64,000 bases of DNA from Bradysia coprophila (GCF_014529535.1 NC_050735.1:12907739-12971738); one strand, 5' to 3'; positions 22,001 through 32,882 are shown, numbered from the stretch's first letter. The notes: generated by a model not told the origin, from the sequence alone. Program-made: numbers and translations.

Positions 22001-23928
22001 CTTGCACCAGGGAAATACCCATTGGTATAATTTATTTGAAATTTTATCGAGAAAAATGGGGGAGTGTCACAACTATTTCAGTTCCAATATTATATGACAT
22101 TGATCGGGTTTAATGTATTCGATACGAACATGAGAGAAAACTATCAATTTTGTCAATGATTGAAGGCTAAGTCTTTATAACTCTATTAAATGTAACGACA
22201 AGTCTGCGTGGGTGACGAGGGTCGACCTAGTGTATATATCACACATCGTAGAAATTTCAAATTGATGACAAAATTAAGGGCCAATTAAAATAATGAATTT
22301 TAAAAATAATATTTTCATTGGCAGGTGTACCTGGCAATTTTTTTTTTTAATTTTCGACTTGTCCAATAGCCTTACTCACGCTAAAAAAAATTTGGTTCAG
22401 ATCCTTTGGAGGAATGTCGATTTCGTTTCATTATCGGACACTAAACAATTCGCTAGAACATCATAATTGACAAAGAATTGTTTCTGAGTCGAGCAACGCA
22501 ATCGCATGCGTTTCTATGCGTTGTCATGTAAACTTTAAATGCGTTGCGCGACTCAGAAACAATTTTTTGTCAATTATGATGTTCTAGAGAATTGTGTTGT
22601 GTCCGATAAAACGAAATCGACATTCCTCCGAGAGATATGAACCAAATTTTTTTAACGTGAGTAGGGCTAATGCCCAAGAAAATTTTTTGTTTTTCAATTT
22701 ACACGCGAACCATGGGTAGCCGGGCGATGCCGGAAGGGTTTTTTCGATTCTTGTATGTATGAATGCCTGTTTACAAATTTTCTTCGTACAGCATCCGATT
22801 GACTTTTTCGAGCCAGTTCGGTGCTGGGACCAATTCCTTCATTTTGCCAACAATTTTGATTTTCTATGACAGCCGAGATTTACAATAGGCCTTTACTGAT
22901 TAGGGTGCTTCTAGGGCTCAAAACAGTACGTCGTAGAAAAAAAAATCATGATGGGTACAGGACCGAACTGAAGTCGAAATGCTGGCGACACCTGATCGAC
23001 CATTCCGGACCTGGTTGTGCAATAATATGGTATAGGTTTGAAGTCGGGCCTTATGATGTGATGAAAGTGTCTGGTCTCTGTGTTGTTATAGCAAGTTAGA
23101 CTTTTCATTGTCTCACCCAAGCATTACGTTCGTGATTCCTCTATAATATTCTTTAAGTGTCACCACTAGAAACCGCCTACTCCCAGTCCTATGTTTTATA
23201 TGCGAACTGACCTAACGTTTAATTTTGCAGAGAAAACTGCGTACTTTTGAAAAGAAAAACGATCCCGTTCATAAGAGCTTGGACGACACAACGGACGGTG
23301 AAATTCAATTGGAAATGCAAAAACCAAAATCAGTATGTTCAGATGATGAGTCTGTTAAGACAATAACAGTATTGCCTACGGAATCAAATGAAACCAAAAC
23401 CACCGTTCAGGTAAGTCAGCCACCCTCATCCAACTCATTTAACGCAACCGACACACTTTTCTTCAGGTCACAACCAATAAAAGCAATACGATGGAGCGAC
23501 CGGTTAAGCGGCTACAATCGTCAGAAAGTCATCCGAATTCCGATCAAATGTACGTGAATGAATCCGGTTTACTAATGTTACCGGAAAATCATCCCGAATT
23601 CGAAACACTCGTACGCCTTCAACTGGAAAATCTCGAGCTGGCTAAATGGAAGGCTCAACTTCAATCGCGTCTCATTGGCGAACGAAATGAAATGGTTTTG
23701 CTGCAAGAAATGTTAAAGAAATGTAATCTGGCGGTTGAACCGAATTTGAAAGAGGACGCTGTTAATGAATTGATATCGTCATCGGACGATGAAGTGGTAG
23801 TGTATCTGTTGAAGAAGAATTCGTTGCTGGAGAAGAAAAAGAATCTGTTGGGACGTGAAATTTATGACCAGCATGTTGAGCTCATTCAACTTCAGGTCGA
23901 ATTGGCGGTAAGAACTTTAAAAGTTTAA
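10052..23928 (+). CDS. Rlip: RalA-binding protein 1 (RLIP76/RalBP1), Rho-GAP effector of Ral
   Basis: Links Ral GTPases to Rac/Cdc42 control and endocytosis at the plasma membrane (family knowledge). Eight exons read: 10052-10148, 10224-10359, 10424-10659, 10726-10987, 11058-11363, 21486-21666, 23231-23410, 23467-23928; all joins keep frame at GT-AG sites, giving about 619 residues, close to the fly protein. Start ATG 10052 is in good context and is followed by the conserved acidic block and EFPGLY. A Lys/Glu-rich stretch (about 50-150) precedes the RhoGAP domain (about 160-345: PIFGVS, CSLLKLFFKELPEP, QNVAILLGPTMQ). A coiled-coil Ral-binding region with LWEVQRI follows. Odd points: the usual arginine-finger position reads Lys (codon 10866-10868), and intron 5 (11364-21485) contains a P450 gene. 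A GTAAGA donor at 23908 could replace the last six codons with an exon I could not find. Confidence 0.92.
11364..12878. other. Start of the long Rlip intron 5, no gene seen
   Basis: Intron sequence from donor GTGAGT at 11364. AT-rich, with no recognisable coding or RNA feature; the open frame at 12593-12802 has no supporting context. Confidence 0.5.
12879..13080. mobile_element. Foldback MITE, CAGCTGAT-type family
   Basis: Ends gtttcagctgatcccactca and the mirrored gtggatcagctg...cagctgaaac, about 202 bp, inside Rlip intron 5. Third member of the family in this window. Confidence 0.7.
13825..13964. mobile_element. 140-bp MITE with CAGTCAAGGGA terminal repeats
   Basis: Starts cagtcaaggga and ends tcccttgactg exactly. 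Internal cccac...gtggg pairing lies near the left end. A related, apparently one-ended copy begins at 14440 (cagtcaagggatctgaccca, then ggtgggacctagt), and a third trace (aagtcaaggg) is near 13410. Confidence 0.7.
14939..14975 (+). promoter_or_regulatory. Core promoter of the P450 gene (TATA box and initiator)
   Basis: TATATATT at 14939-14946 lies about 31 bp before the A of a TCAGTT initiator (14970-14975), the arthropod consensus spacing. The predicted 5' UTR to the ATG at 15045 would be about 73 nt. This supports the P450 being transcribed on its own inside the Rlip intron. Confidence 0.6.
15045..16732 (+). CDS. Cytochrome P450 (CYP3-clan type), nested in Rlip intron 5
   Basis: Membrane-anchored haem mono-oxygenase, probably ER-bound and acting on xenobiotics or endogenous lipids (family inference). 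Three exons: 15045-15350, 15430-16484, 16546-16732, joined in frame to 515 residues, a normal P450 length. Visible in order: N-terminal hydrophobic anchor, proline-rich hinge (IPGPEP), WKNIR helix-C motif, I-helix ASYETT (Ser where Gly is usual), K-helix ETLR, FRPERF, and the haem loop FGIGPKNCLG, which is split by the last intron and keeps its Cys ligand. ATG 15045 is the first methionine codon leading directly into the anchor. AATAAATAAA near 16921 is a likely poly(A) signal. It lies on the same strand as Rlip and appears intact. The CYP subfamily needs alignment. Confidence 0.93.
16733..19035. other. Rlip intron 5 downstream of P450, no gene recognised
   Basis: Poly(A) signal of the P450 near 16921. 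17000-18000 has longer open frames on both strands (for example 17461-17823 +) without recognisable motifs; it may be a decayed element. See the separate entry for the foldback repeat at 18161-18294. Confidence 0.4.
18161..18294. repeat. Foldback repeat with CAGTGCCGGA ends
   Basis: Left cagtgccgga and right tccggcactg are perfect complements, with inner GC-rich words (ttcgggcgattcccgaa, acacccgaagggctttttt). Related sequences occur at 22720-22825 (gccgggcgatgccggaagggttttttcg..., gagccagttcggtgctgg) and 45723-45795 (gtagccagttcggcactgg). Confidence 0.55.
19181..19598. mobile_element. Foldback element within tandem unit 1
   Basis: Arms 19181-19300 and 19490-19598 are near-perfect inverted copies of about 110 bp (aattcgccaaaacttcgaac..., gaggtatggctcaaatgaat..., attctgagaatatcgtggaac), around a 190-bp loop. 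Typical of a MITE or foldback transposon. Confidence 0.85.
20118..20535. mobile_element. Foldback element within tandem unit 2
   Basis: Identical by eye to 19181-19598 at an offset of 937 bp, arms 20118-20237 and 20427-20535. Copied as part of the tandem duplication and not by a second insertion. Confidence 0.85.
20999..21485. other. End of Rlip intron 5
   Basis: AT-rich intron sequence up to the acceptor TTTTGTAG at 21478-21485. Nothing else seen. Confidence 0.5.
22368..22668. mobile_element. 301-bp foldback MITE in Rlip intron 6
   Basis: Starts agccttactcacg and ends cgtgagtagggct. Arms of more than 100 bp pair almost throughout (aaatttggttcag, ggaatgtcgatttcgttt, tagaacatcataattgaca, ttgtttctgagtcg), leaving a short central loop near 22515. 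Confidence 0.8.
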
Positions 23929-24430
23929 ATTAATTTTTTTTCATAATTTATGTAACAAAAGTGAAGTAAAACGGATCTGATTTCATTTGAAATGTTTACT
24001 TAATCAAGAGGCACTTAATGGCCAAGTTGGCAGAAACGAAAAAGTCTTATTACAAACCACTGCAACGTACAACGATAAAGTGATAGAACCAAAAGGTATA
24101 TTTACATCACAAGGAGAGAAACCACGCAATGACAGACTGCGCGTGAATTTGTAAACCAGGAAAATCATTCTTACGTAACTGTGTGAGTTTGTGTTTGTTC
24201 CGAGGGGAAAGCTGCTCCGGAAAGTATTGGTGCACGGCCCAGAAAAATCACTATACAAATACATGTAAAGTCAAAGTCATTGGCTCAGCTCTATTCAACT
24301 TCGTCATACGCTTTCGGTTCTTGGGCTGTTAGTTCGTACTAGTAAAATTATTGACACTTCTAAAAGCCGATGGTTTCGTAACATGGCGCAAGTAAAAACA
24401 AATTCTCGTCAGTTTTAATAAGCACTTGTA
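23929..24430. other. 3' flank of Rlip
   Basis: AT-rich. The minus-strand open frame at 24004-24264 shows no recognisable domain. A missing last Rlip exon could lie here; an AG-ended acceptor-like stretch occurs near 24010-24033 but is not convincing. Confidence 0.4.
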
Positions 24431-24988
24431 ACTTAGCAACTTCGGGCTATAGGGCGGCCGAGAGCGACGAGTAGATAAGTAATGACAGGCCGCAGAGAAT
24501 GAATGACTCGTGGCTCTGTAGTGTTTTGGTCGAGGTGCAAGCAGGAAAGTCTTTTGTTTTGTAAATTATAAAGCGACTAGACCTGGATTGAATTCAATAT
24601 CCGCCGGATATTATCCGACTGCTGGCTATGGTATGAGGCTAGCGATGAGGTCGGAAACCCACAGGAAAGTCATATGCTTCTATAAAATGTAGAGAATGCG
24701 ACTAGACCTGGTAGTACCCGTTAGCAGGCTCTTTTGCTAGGCTTGCGACGTGGACTGGGCCTATTTTTGAGAGAATTCTGGCGAGTAAAGAAAATCAATT
24801 TTCTAAAAGTCAATTCCCTCAAATAGGCCTGTGTGTATGGGTTAGGTGGAGAAGAGGTCCTAAAAAGGGCTTCTAGATTTTAATGATGACTGGGTAGTAC
24901 AAAGGGTCCGTACGTGACCTGTGTGCATTGATCAGAAATGATCAGCCCAAACTGACGAAATCTAAAAAAAAAAAAAACTTAGCAACTT
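24431..24988 (+). mobile_element. Poly-A retroposon (SINE-like or truncated LINE) with target-site duplication
   Basis: A 534-bp body (24443-24976) ends in about 14 A residues and is flanked by an exact duplication, acttagcaactt, at 24431-24442 and 24977-24988. This is the signature of target-primed reverse transcription. The body contains an imperfect internal duplication (caggaaagtc...gcgactagacctgg occurs twice, near 24541-24593 and 24661-24710). No reverse-transcriptase frame is visible. The origin of the body is unknown; a weak A-box-like word (tggctctgtagtg) does not prove tRNA ancestry. Confidence 0.85.
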
Positions 24989-25180
24989 AATAAGCTCGAG
25001 CGTACCTGTGATTCAATGAAATGATTCAAAACATTACGAAACTCTTCAATTGGAATTATCGCCGTTATGCCTTCGAACATATTCAACAGCTGCCAGCATA
25101 ATTACAATCATGTGCTGGAAACGGTCCATTTGGTTTTTGTTCTCGACGAGACCGACCAGACCGACCTGAAAATCTTTACT
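24989..25180 (-). other. Possible isolated minus-strand exon
   Basis: On the minus strand a good acceptor (gattttcag) precedes an open stretch with Met codons and ordinary codon use. A second acceptor (tgctggcag) begins an alternative 28-codon frame (L L N M F E G I T ...) that ends at a CAG|GTACGC donor. TATATAAG lies upstream on the same strand near 25300. No family is recognised and the two readings conflict, so this is only a hint of a small gene. Confidence 0.2.
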
Positions 25181-26093
25181 TTGATTTTATGTAAAATTTG
25201 TGATAAAAAGGAATTAACCTGTTACAGACGGCTACGGCTGTCACCTGTTATCGACAACGACAGCAATAATAAACGACAAGCTCTGACTTATTAGGTCTTA
25301 TATAGCAAAAAGATTGTTCGTAACAAATGAAGTAAAAGATTTCTGAAATTAATCCCTGAAAATCTTCGATCAAATGAAGTAATAGATCAGATTAGTAAAA
25401 CTGTTAAAATGCTTGCCGTTTGTGATAAGTTAATAGCTCTCGACACACATGCGTACGACGCTAAATCATTTATGGAAAAGCGTTTTAAAGTTTGGGTAAT
25501 TGTTCAGACTCACTACTTGTTTCACGCTACTAACACTGGATCGGATCCTTTTGTACGTATTTTCTGCTCTATCTGTGTAAATAACAAACTGAGCTCTTCC
25601 GTGAACATTGACTTGACATTGTTCACTGCATTTTTTACTAGAAATTGATTCGGCAAAATTTTAAAAAATTCCTAAAAATTCTTAGATTTTATAATTTTTA
25701 AGAATTTTGCGAATTTCAATAATTTTAAAGTGATTAACGCGAAACTGTTTTTTGTCATCAAAGTAAAATTATATCTGACAATGACCTTTTTGTCAGTTCG
25801 CTGCACACCAGTTCGCTGCGAGAGTTCACCAATTATGCAGATTTTGTAAATTGATGATCAATTTCTTCCGTTGATCGTCAATTATTACAAATTCGTTCGT
25901 TTTAATTTCAAATACAATATGAGGTGAAGTAAATGTTCCGCACAGAGCAAGAACGTTTTACACTGGATTTTATCATACCTCAAGTTACTTACTTTTAAGT
26001 GGAATCCACAGCATATTTTTGGTTCTGGCCTTTCAGTTGCTGGAATTCAGTATCCTCTTCTAACCAGACCTATTCTTCGTCAACGCTCTCCAA
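25181..26093. other. Spacer, nothing firm
   Basis: Open frames at 25409-25648 and 25999-26232 (+) carry no recognisable motif; the latter is antisense to the LINE relic. No other structure seen. Confidence 0.4.
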
Positions 26094-26560
26094 TCATTTC
26101 CTCTTAGTCAGTGCTTTCATATCCGAATCAATGGCGTCTTTCCATCTCATTTTTGGTCTGCCTGGGCTTCCATTGGGATTTGTATTTAGCAGTTTAATTA
26201 GAGCACGACCGCTCTGCATTCTTCATAAATGACTATATCGGGCTATTCGTAAGGCTGAATGCTTCATGATTCAATCTTCTTCCTTAAGTGTAATCCCACT
26301 TTCACGCCTCCATTGACTGACGAATTCTTCATTCTTCTTTCAAGCACCCGAAGTGTTTGTTCATGTCGTTGGGTCATGCATCAAGCCTCCAAGCTGGACT
26401 GGCCATATCGGGTCTATTGAAATTCCTATTTTGGCGACTATTTCACATAATTCTGCGACTTTAGAAGCCCTGGCTTCGGATCTATAAGCTGCAATTGGTT
26501 GTACCAGCGTTCTGTATGGTCCTGAGATTGACTGCAGTTCCTTCTTGTACTTCGATCTGC
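26094..26560 (-). pseudogene. Decayed non-LTR retrotransposon (LINE), C-terminal end of the reverse-transcriptase ORF
   Basis: Read on the minus strand with frameshifts, it contains successive blocks typical of the region after the RT core: PYRTLVQPIAAYRSEA, then EQTLRVLERRM, then ARYSHL-stop-RMQSGRALIKLL, and finally GSPGRPKMRWKDAI before a stop at 26094-26096. A Trp expected after SHL is now TGA. At least two frame changes and one stop make it dead. The RT catalytic core is not visible upstream, so only the 3' part is present, as in 5'-truncated LINE insertions. The clade was not determined. Confidence 0.75.
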
Positions 26561-27225
26561 AGTATAGTTCAGTTTCCTTTTATCAATTCGGCTGCTTTCC
26601 GATAGAACGAATATCGCTTTAAACTTTGACTGATTGAGGTATCTTCTCATGTTTTGTTTGCCATTTTATTCACCACCATTCTCTCTCCACTCTTTCCCCT
26701 TCGGATGTCGTCTTCTTAAAGCTGTCTTGATTCTATCTTCACAAATCTATAACTTGAAATCTTAGGATTAATTTAGACAAAATACCAGCTAAAATGTCGC
26801 AAGAATTTTATTGATCTGCTGTAAACTTTTAAACTTTTTTTTGTTGTTGTTTTTTTTGTTTTATAAATTTTTGTCTTTACAAATGAATTGAATTTTACGA
26901 TTAAATCATTTAGGGAGCATCAGAAATTGATCTCCATCGGTCATTATTTCTATGTGTGTGTCTTTGATTTTGTAATGAATGGATTTGACATTATTTCAAG
27001 CATGCGAAACGAAAATGAAAATTTTCTATTTGATAATACGAGTATTTTGTTTCAACTTTTTTTTTGTGTGTGTTTCGATTGCGTTTCGGTTCTGATTTTT
27101 TTCTTCACATTATTCAATAAATTGATCGATTGATTGATTGAAGGAACGGCAATTTAAAAATAAAATAAAAAACAAAAAACAAAAACCAATAACAATTTTT
27201 TCCAAGTACTTCTCTCGGTTCACAG
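26561..27225. other. Spacer, T-rich
   Basis: No gene seen. T-rich tracts at 26826-26870 and a gattgattgattg run near 27124-27141. Confidence 0.4.
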
Positions 27226-27262
27226 TTTCTCTCTCTCTCTCTCTCTCTCACTCTCTTTCTCT
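27226..27262. repeat. (CT)n microsatellite
   Basis: An alternating TC tract of about 24 bases followed by an imperfect continuation (actctctttctctc). Confidence 0.9.
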
Positions 27263-27509
27263 CATTACATTCATCATAATAATTTTGTTAATTTGCAATC
27301 ATCGGGGGAAGTGTGTCGTCAATTAATTTTGCAGCACTGAGCCAGCGTTTATCGTACAATTTTTTCTATTATTCTTTCTTCTTCATTTTTCTTTTCTTTA
27401 AAATTCCTCATTTTACAAAAACTTTATGTGTAGCCAACCAGTCTTCGAATTAGACTTCGGACATTACTGACGCTACAACGAAGAAGAAAAGAGGATTTTT
27501 GGTTTCGAT

Positions 27510-30500
27510 TTAATTGATTATGTAACGCAAAACATCATACTCTTCAGACAAATGGGTCGCCATACTTAAATAAGCTTCCAATTTGTCAACGGCTCCTAAA
27601 TCGTTCAAGACCATCAATCGACGGGATGTGTTTAAATCATTTTTGTCTATGAGATTTTTGATGGCAATAACGGCTCCCTTTTGGAGTTTGCAGTCTTTGT
27701 GGGTCTGGAAGAGAAACAATGAACAACAAATTACAACAATGTTATGTGGGCATGGATTAGTGTTGACGGTGAATGGCAGGCGACGGACTCGGTAGTATGG
27801 ACTTGATACTGGAGTGAAGTGAGAGTGAAAGAATATGTTATGAAACATTGACAGACAAGCCATGCAAGTGAAGTGTAGGTGATCAGGATGCCAGAGCAAT
27901 ATACAATATTGCATCACGAACCGGCAAATAAGCCCGGTTCTGTCGACCAGTACATATAAACTGTGAATATGAATCAGCATCAAGTTGACGTATCAGGCAC
28001 TCCAGACCTACCGATTGAATTCTTTATTTTGTCCGAATTTGGACTTTCTGCGATGATGGTGTTATGACTACTCTCGTTAGGGTCCTAGTGGGTCCTTTTA
28101 AGTGCTTTTCGTATGGGTTAATGTAACGATTTAGCACAGGTTTTGAACCTTAGCCTTAGAAGGGACAGACATGCATGTTGGCTCCTATAAGGAGTTGAAT
28201 AAGCTTTAAGATGGTTTCACACGTCCACGACGTTCGATAAAAGACGAACTAGTTTTTCGTGTCATTGCAATCAAATAAATGCCAACTACCCTCAGGTCTA
28301 GGAAAATTTGCTGATAAAATGAAGAGTAAATCGAAGATGCTAGTGATTGTTTTTACTGAGGTCTCAAAGGGGTGCTTGGGGTCTGATCAAATCAATTCAG
28401 AAACAAATGACTGATTGTACTTACGACAAAATCCAACACTTTCTTCAAAATACTTTCATCTTCCATAATATAGTCAGTGGAAATGGCTGCATGGGCAATA
28501 TTGCCAATTATGCAAAGCGCTTGTTCTTTCACTTCCGACGAATGAGTGGAGTCCAGCACCAAACTAACCTGTAATCACAAAAAACATTTTTGACACCGAG
28601 CATGTTTCTCAATCTTCCCTAACAATTGGTCCGCCTCTTCTTACCGCTTGCATAAGTTGCGACGAATGTTTCTTCATTATGTTTTCAATGTCCATTGATT
28701 TGCTCAGCAAATTTCGTAGCAATCCTAACGTTTTCATTATGACCCGTGAATCGGAATCGCTCAGCAATTTCAATACTCGGTCCGTGCCTAACGTGTTTAT
28801 GATTTTGTCTTTTATAATTTCGTCCGCCTGTAAATGAAGTAACTTGAAAGCGAACCATTCTTTTGCTTGGGCTGGCAATTTTTTTATAAAAACCTGAAAA
28901 GCCATATTCATCAGAGCCCAGCTCCCATTTAGTCGAAGCGCCGCGTCCGGACTTTTAGTTAGTTCGCAGAGTAGTTCACAACAGCCGGACTCAACCATTG
29001 GCTCTTTGGAAGGACTGAACTCCAGTAGTAAATTACAAATGGTTGATGTTACAACGGTCAACAGTTCATTCGATGGTGTTCCTTGCAATAATGTCATTAA
29101 CGGTCGCCAGACTGAGTGGTCCTGTACAGGCGAATCAATTGAAATTTTCTACCTGTATTCGGAGGCTTTGATCACTTACTTGAAAAGTCGTTCGAAGTTG
29201 CTGTACAGATCTTGATAACGAGTGCAAACATCGAACGGCCGCTAGACGAACCTAAAACGAAACATTTTAGTTAGCAAAGATCCACCAAAATTTCTAAAAA
29301 AAATCAACTAACGTCTGCACTGGGATCTCCTAGTCCAAACAAAACTTCTTCCATTAGACCTTTCGTTTCAATGATACGTTTACGGATGTCTTCGTCATTC
29401 GCGCCTAACGACGCAAAACATCGAAAGGCACCGACGCGTGGAAGAGGCGACGATTTAATTTTCAGTAATTCAAATAACGAACTGATCAAATGATTGGATA
29501 TTGCAGCTAGCCTTTGCAGTTCGGAATCGATCTGGAAAAAATTGCGTTGGTTGTTATGGCATATGCCAGCCAAACGAATGGATTACAGTACCTCTGCTAA
29601 GTAGGCAAGCGTTTCGGCGGCCGTTGCTCTAGTTTCTTCATCGAACTCATTTGTACAAAGTCGAGCAAGACATGGAAGCGTGCGATAAACTATTCGTGGA
29701 TCGGTTGATGTCAGCGAATCAGAACGATGGATGTAGGTCAGACCTTCGTTTGTTGTGGGTGAAAAGAAAACGTGAAAATTAAACAAACTGAAAAATTTGA
29801 GGATTAGACATTGCAATTACATCTGGCGGCAGCTAACTGAATATCAGATAACTTAACCCGAGACAGTAGAGCGGTTAAAATGTCCGGTAATTGCTTGTTC
29901 TCATAGCTGAAAAATAAATAGAAATTTAGGCACACAAATCGGTCAGACAGATTAGGCCAAAGCAGAACACAAGTTTTGCGAGGTTCATGAGTCTGATTCT
30001 TGTCTTTCACGTTTTTTTTTTCATATTCCGTCATTCGAATGCGGCCTTTTGATTTTGCCATAATTTCTTAGTCCTTTGAACACTTGGTTCTTCGGAACTT
30101 TCGACCTATCAACATTTCGATCTTCTGATCTACTGATTATAGATTATTCGTTAAGAGGAATCAACGTCAATCGCTAGATGTTTAAAGCCCAAAACACTTA
30201 CGTAAATCCGCACACAACATCCGAAACCGATCGATTTGTAAAACACATTGCGGCAAGACATTTTAAGGCGGGAATTTGTAGAATTGAATAGTCGGTTGTG
30301 ATTAGCCTGGCCAGAAATGGAATCGCTCCGGTGTGACACAAAATCATTTGTTCGTTGAACGAGTGACACAACGGCACCAAAATATTCGCCACACAGGACT
30401 GACAATGAATGGAGTTGTCTGACGCTGCAATGCCTGGAGAGACAATTTTTGTTAATATTAATTACGAGTGGATTGCCTGACACTGCCGCTTGTCGATATT

Positions 30501-31287
30501 ACCAATTATGTCTTTGAGGAAGTTGGTGTTTGTATTTATTTCGACGATCGGTGCAAGAGGATGCTGAAATATTGACCTGAGCACGGATAATGCAATTTCA
30601 ACCAGTCGCTTGTCAGTGCTCGGATTTGAAACTATTGCCAGCATAATATCAACGATTCGACAGTCAATTAACGCACTAACATGAGACTCTGTTCCTTTAG
30701 CAAGTGATCCTGTGGGAGCAACACAACACATAATTGTCACACAATCGTTACACTATCTTGTTTGTGTTCTATATTCACCAATAACAATTGCTGCATCCAG
30801 TTTAACACTGAGTGGCACCTCGTCTAAGGTAATGAATGAAATTAATTTCGGCAAAAGTCCTTGTGATATGACCGATCCCTTTTGTTTATTGCTGCCAATA
30901 ACTTGATTTTTCAACGTTATCAATGCGTCCTGTATTTCCACATAGTCAGCACTGTATAAAACATCCACATACGATCTAGAGTTTTCAACGTCCTGTAATC
31001 AAATAAGGGCATAAATTTGCATACAAAAATTTGATCGGTGGGTATAGTGAAACGGATCAAATCGACGCGAATGGCTATCATATCACTGGATAGTTCTGAA
31101 CGTTCGTTATCGTACTAATTGAAACAAGCCTCAACGATGGTTGTTTGACCACGAAAATCAGTAATATTTTCGGATAAATTGTGAAAAATCCCAATTTAAT
31201 GTCACATAACGTTTGAGGTTAAATAGGTTTGATTACGCGGGCTAAAATCCGCAAGCAATCATAAAATACCAAATTGATATTCACCAT
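27510..31287 (-). CDS. ARMC8: Armadillo repeat-containing protein 8 (CTLH/GID ubiquitin-ligase subunit)
   Basis: Scaffold subunit (yeast Gid5 counterpart) of the CTLH E3 ligase, nuclear and cytoplasmic (family knowledge). Exons in transcript order: 31285-31287, 30779-30992, 30503-30709, 30202-30433, 29821-29906, 29592-29743, 29313-29531, 29180-29251, 28894-29121, 28645-28827, 28425-28568, 27510-27704; phases agree at every GT-AG join, giving about 644 residues against about 673 in human. Helical armadillo repeats span nearly the whole protein. Diagnostic blocks: [10 protein letters not shown] near the N-terminus, CLTYI...[67 protein letters not shown]. The start is inferred: an ATG directly before a GTGAAT donor aligns with the family's N-terminus; an ATG 21 nt further up (31306-31308) is the alternative. 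Confidence 0.95.
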
Positions 31288-31781
31288 GAAGCAAGTAAAT
31301 GGTTGCATCTTTGTTGTTATTTCTATTATTCGAAGATTTCACCGAATTGTGCAATTTTTTCGTAAATATTTTATTTGCGGCACGTCGAACACCTTTAATG
31401 TCAAATACATTTAATATATTGGCTCTAGTTCTCAATTGCGTCACCTGTCAGTAGCCCATACACAGGGAGTCGTTACTGTCGCTAAGAACGCCACACTTAC
31501 ATATCACGCACACCACAAAAAGCAAAACTTTTCAAAATTGACGCAATTTTGCTTGAGGCGCTTTTGTATTGAATAAATGTAAGGAAAAAAGAATTCAGCC
31601 ATGAAGACAGTATGTTAGTACCACACTTTCAAAAAAAATCAAAAAAAGGTCATCATTGCACTCCGCCGCGACTCTAAGTTTGGGGATTTGGTATAAGGAT
31701 TTTTATAAATTTTAGGAATTTTAAGGAGATTTGGGGTACAGGAGTTTGTGGAACCAAGGATCTGAAAGAACCGGTTAAGAC
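31288..31781. other. 5' flank of ARMC8
   Basis: Presumed promoter region of the minus-strand ARMC8; no clear TATA box or initiator chosen. The open frame at 31259-31444 (-) lacks an ATG start and is not supported. Confidence 0.4.
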
Positions 31782-32710
31782 CAAGGTTCTGAAAGAACAG
31801 GTTAAGACAACTCTGAGTTGATCACGAAGGCGGTGACACACAATTGCGACAACGGCTGCGAAGTTTATATGTAAAATGGAACTTAACAAAAACAAAATTC
31901 TGAATTTTCGAGAAAAATATTTTCTTTAAGTTGATTTCTCCCAATAACTGTTTATAAAATTTGGTGTCAACCGCCCTCGTGGTTGTCTTAACCTGTTCTC
32001 TCAGAACTTTGGAGAAATCCGCTTAAATATTTTTTTAGAAAATTTAGAATTTTGTTTTTATTAAGTTGCATTTTTCATATAAACTTCGCAGCCGTTGACG
32101 CTAATTGTGTGTCACCGCCTTCGTGATCAATTTAAGTTGTCTTAACACATTCAAAATAATTGCGGCTTGTCAACTTTCGGCACCCTGGACTTTACTTAAA
32201 TAGTCGAGGAATGCCTCCAAATAAATTTCTAAAAATCCAAAACTGAATTCTAGATTTTTAGAAATTTATTTGGAGGTATTCCACGACTATTTAAGTAAAG
32301 TCCAGGGTGCCGAAAGTTGACAAGCCGCAATTATTTTGAATGTGTTAAGACAACTTAAATTGATCACGAAGGCGGTGACACACAATTAGCGTCAACGGCT
32401 GCGAAGTTTATATGAAAAATGCAACTTAATAAAAACAAAATTCTAAATTTTCTAAAAAAAATATTTAAGCGGATTTCTCCAAAGTTCTGAGAGAACAGGT
32501 TAAGACAACCACGAGGGCGGTTGACACCAAATTTTATAAACAGTTATTGGGAGAAATCAACTTGAAGAAAATATTTTTCTCGAAAATTCAGAATTTTGTT
32601 TTTGTTAAGTTCCATTTTACATATAAACTTCGCACCCGTTGACGCTATTGTGTGTCAATAGCCTTCGTGATCAATTCAGGGTTGTCTTAACCTGTTCTTT
32701 CAGACTCTTG
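31782..32710. mobile_element. 929-bp near-perfect inverted repeat built from an AGGTTCTGAAAGAACAGGTT-family MITE
   Basis: Left arm 31782-32237, loop 32238-32252 and right arm 32253-32710 pair along about 455 bp with few mismatches. The outer ends are caaggttctgaaagaacag and its complement. The words gatcacgaaggcggtg, gctgcgaagtttatat and gttctsagagaacaggttaag occur inside each arm, so each arm itself contains family termini: a compound or foldback derivative. No coding capacity. Confidence 0.9.
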
Positions 32711-32882
32711 GATTTCTCACACTATCTGTAGTGAGTGCGTTTATAAAATGTGGTGTCACCCGCCTCCGTGGTTGTACTAACCTGTTTATTTGTGTAGAAC
32801 TAGATTCCCAATGTTAGAGCCCGATTGCATCACTCATCGAAAAGTTAGAATTTATGGATGACCTAGACCTACACTCGTCGTA

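Noticed and set aside
30712..30906. Plus-strand open frame between ARMC8 exons
   Set aside because: It overlaps ARMC8 exons on the opposite strand, whose frame and splice sites fit the family.
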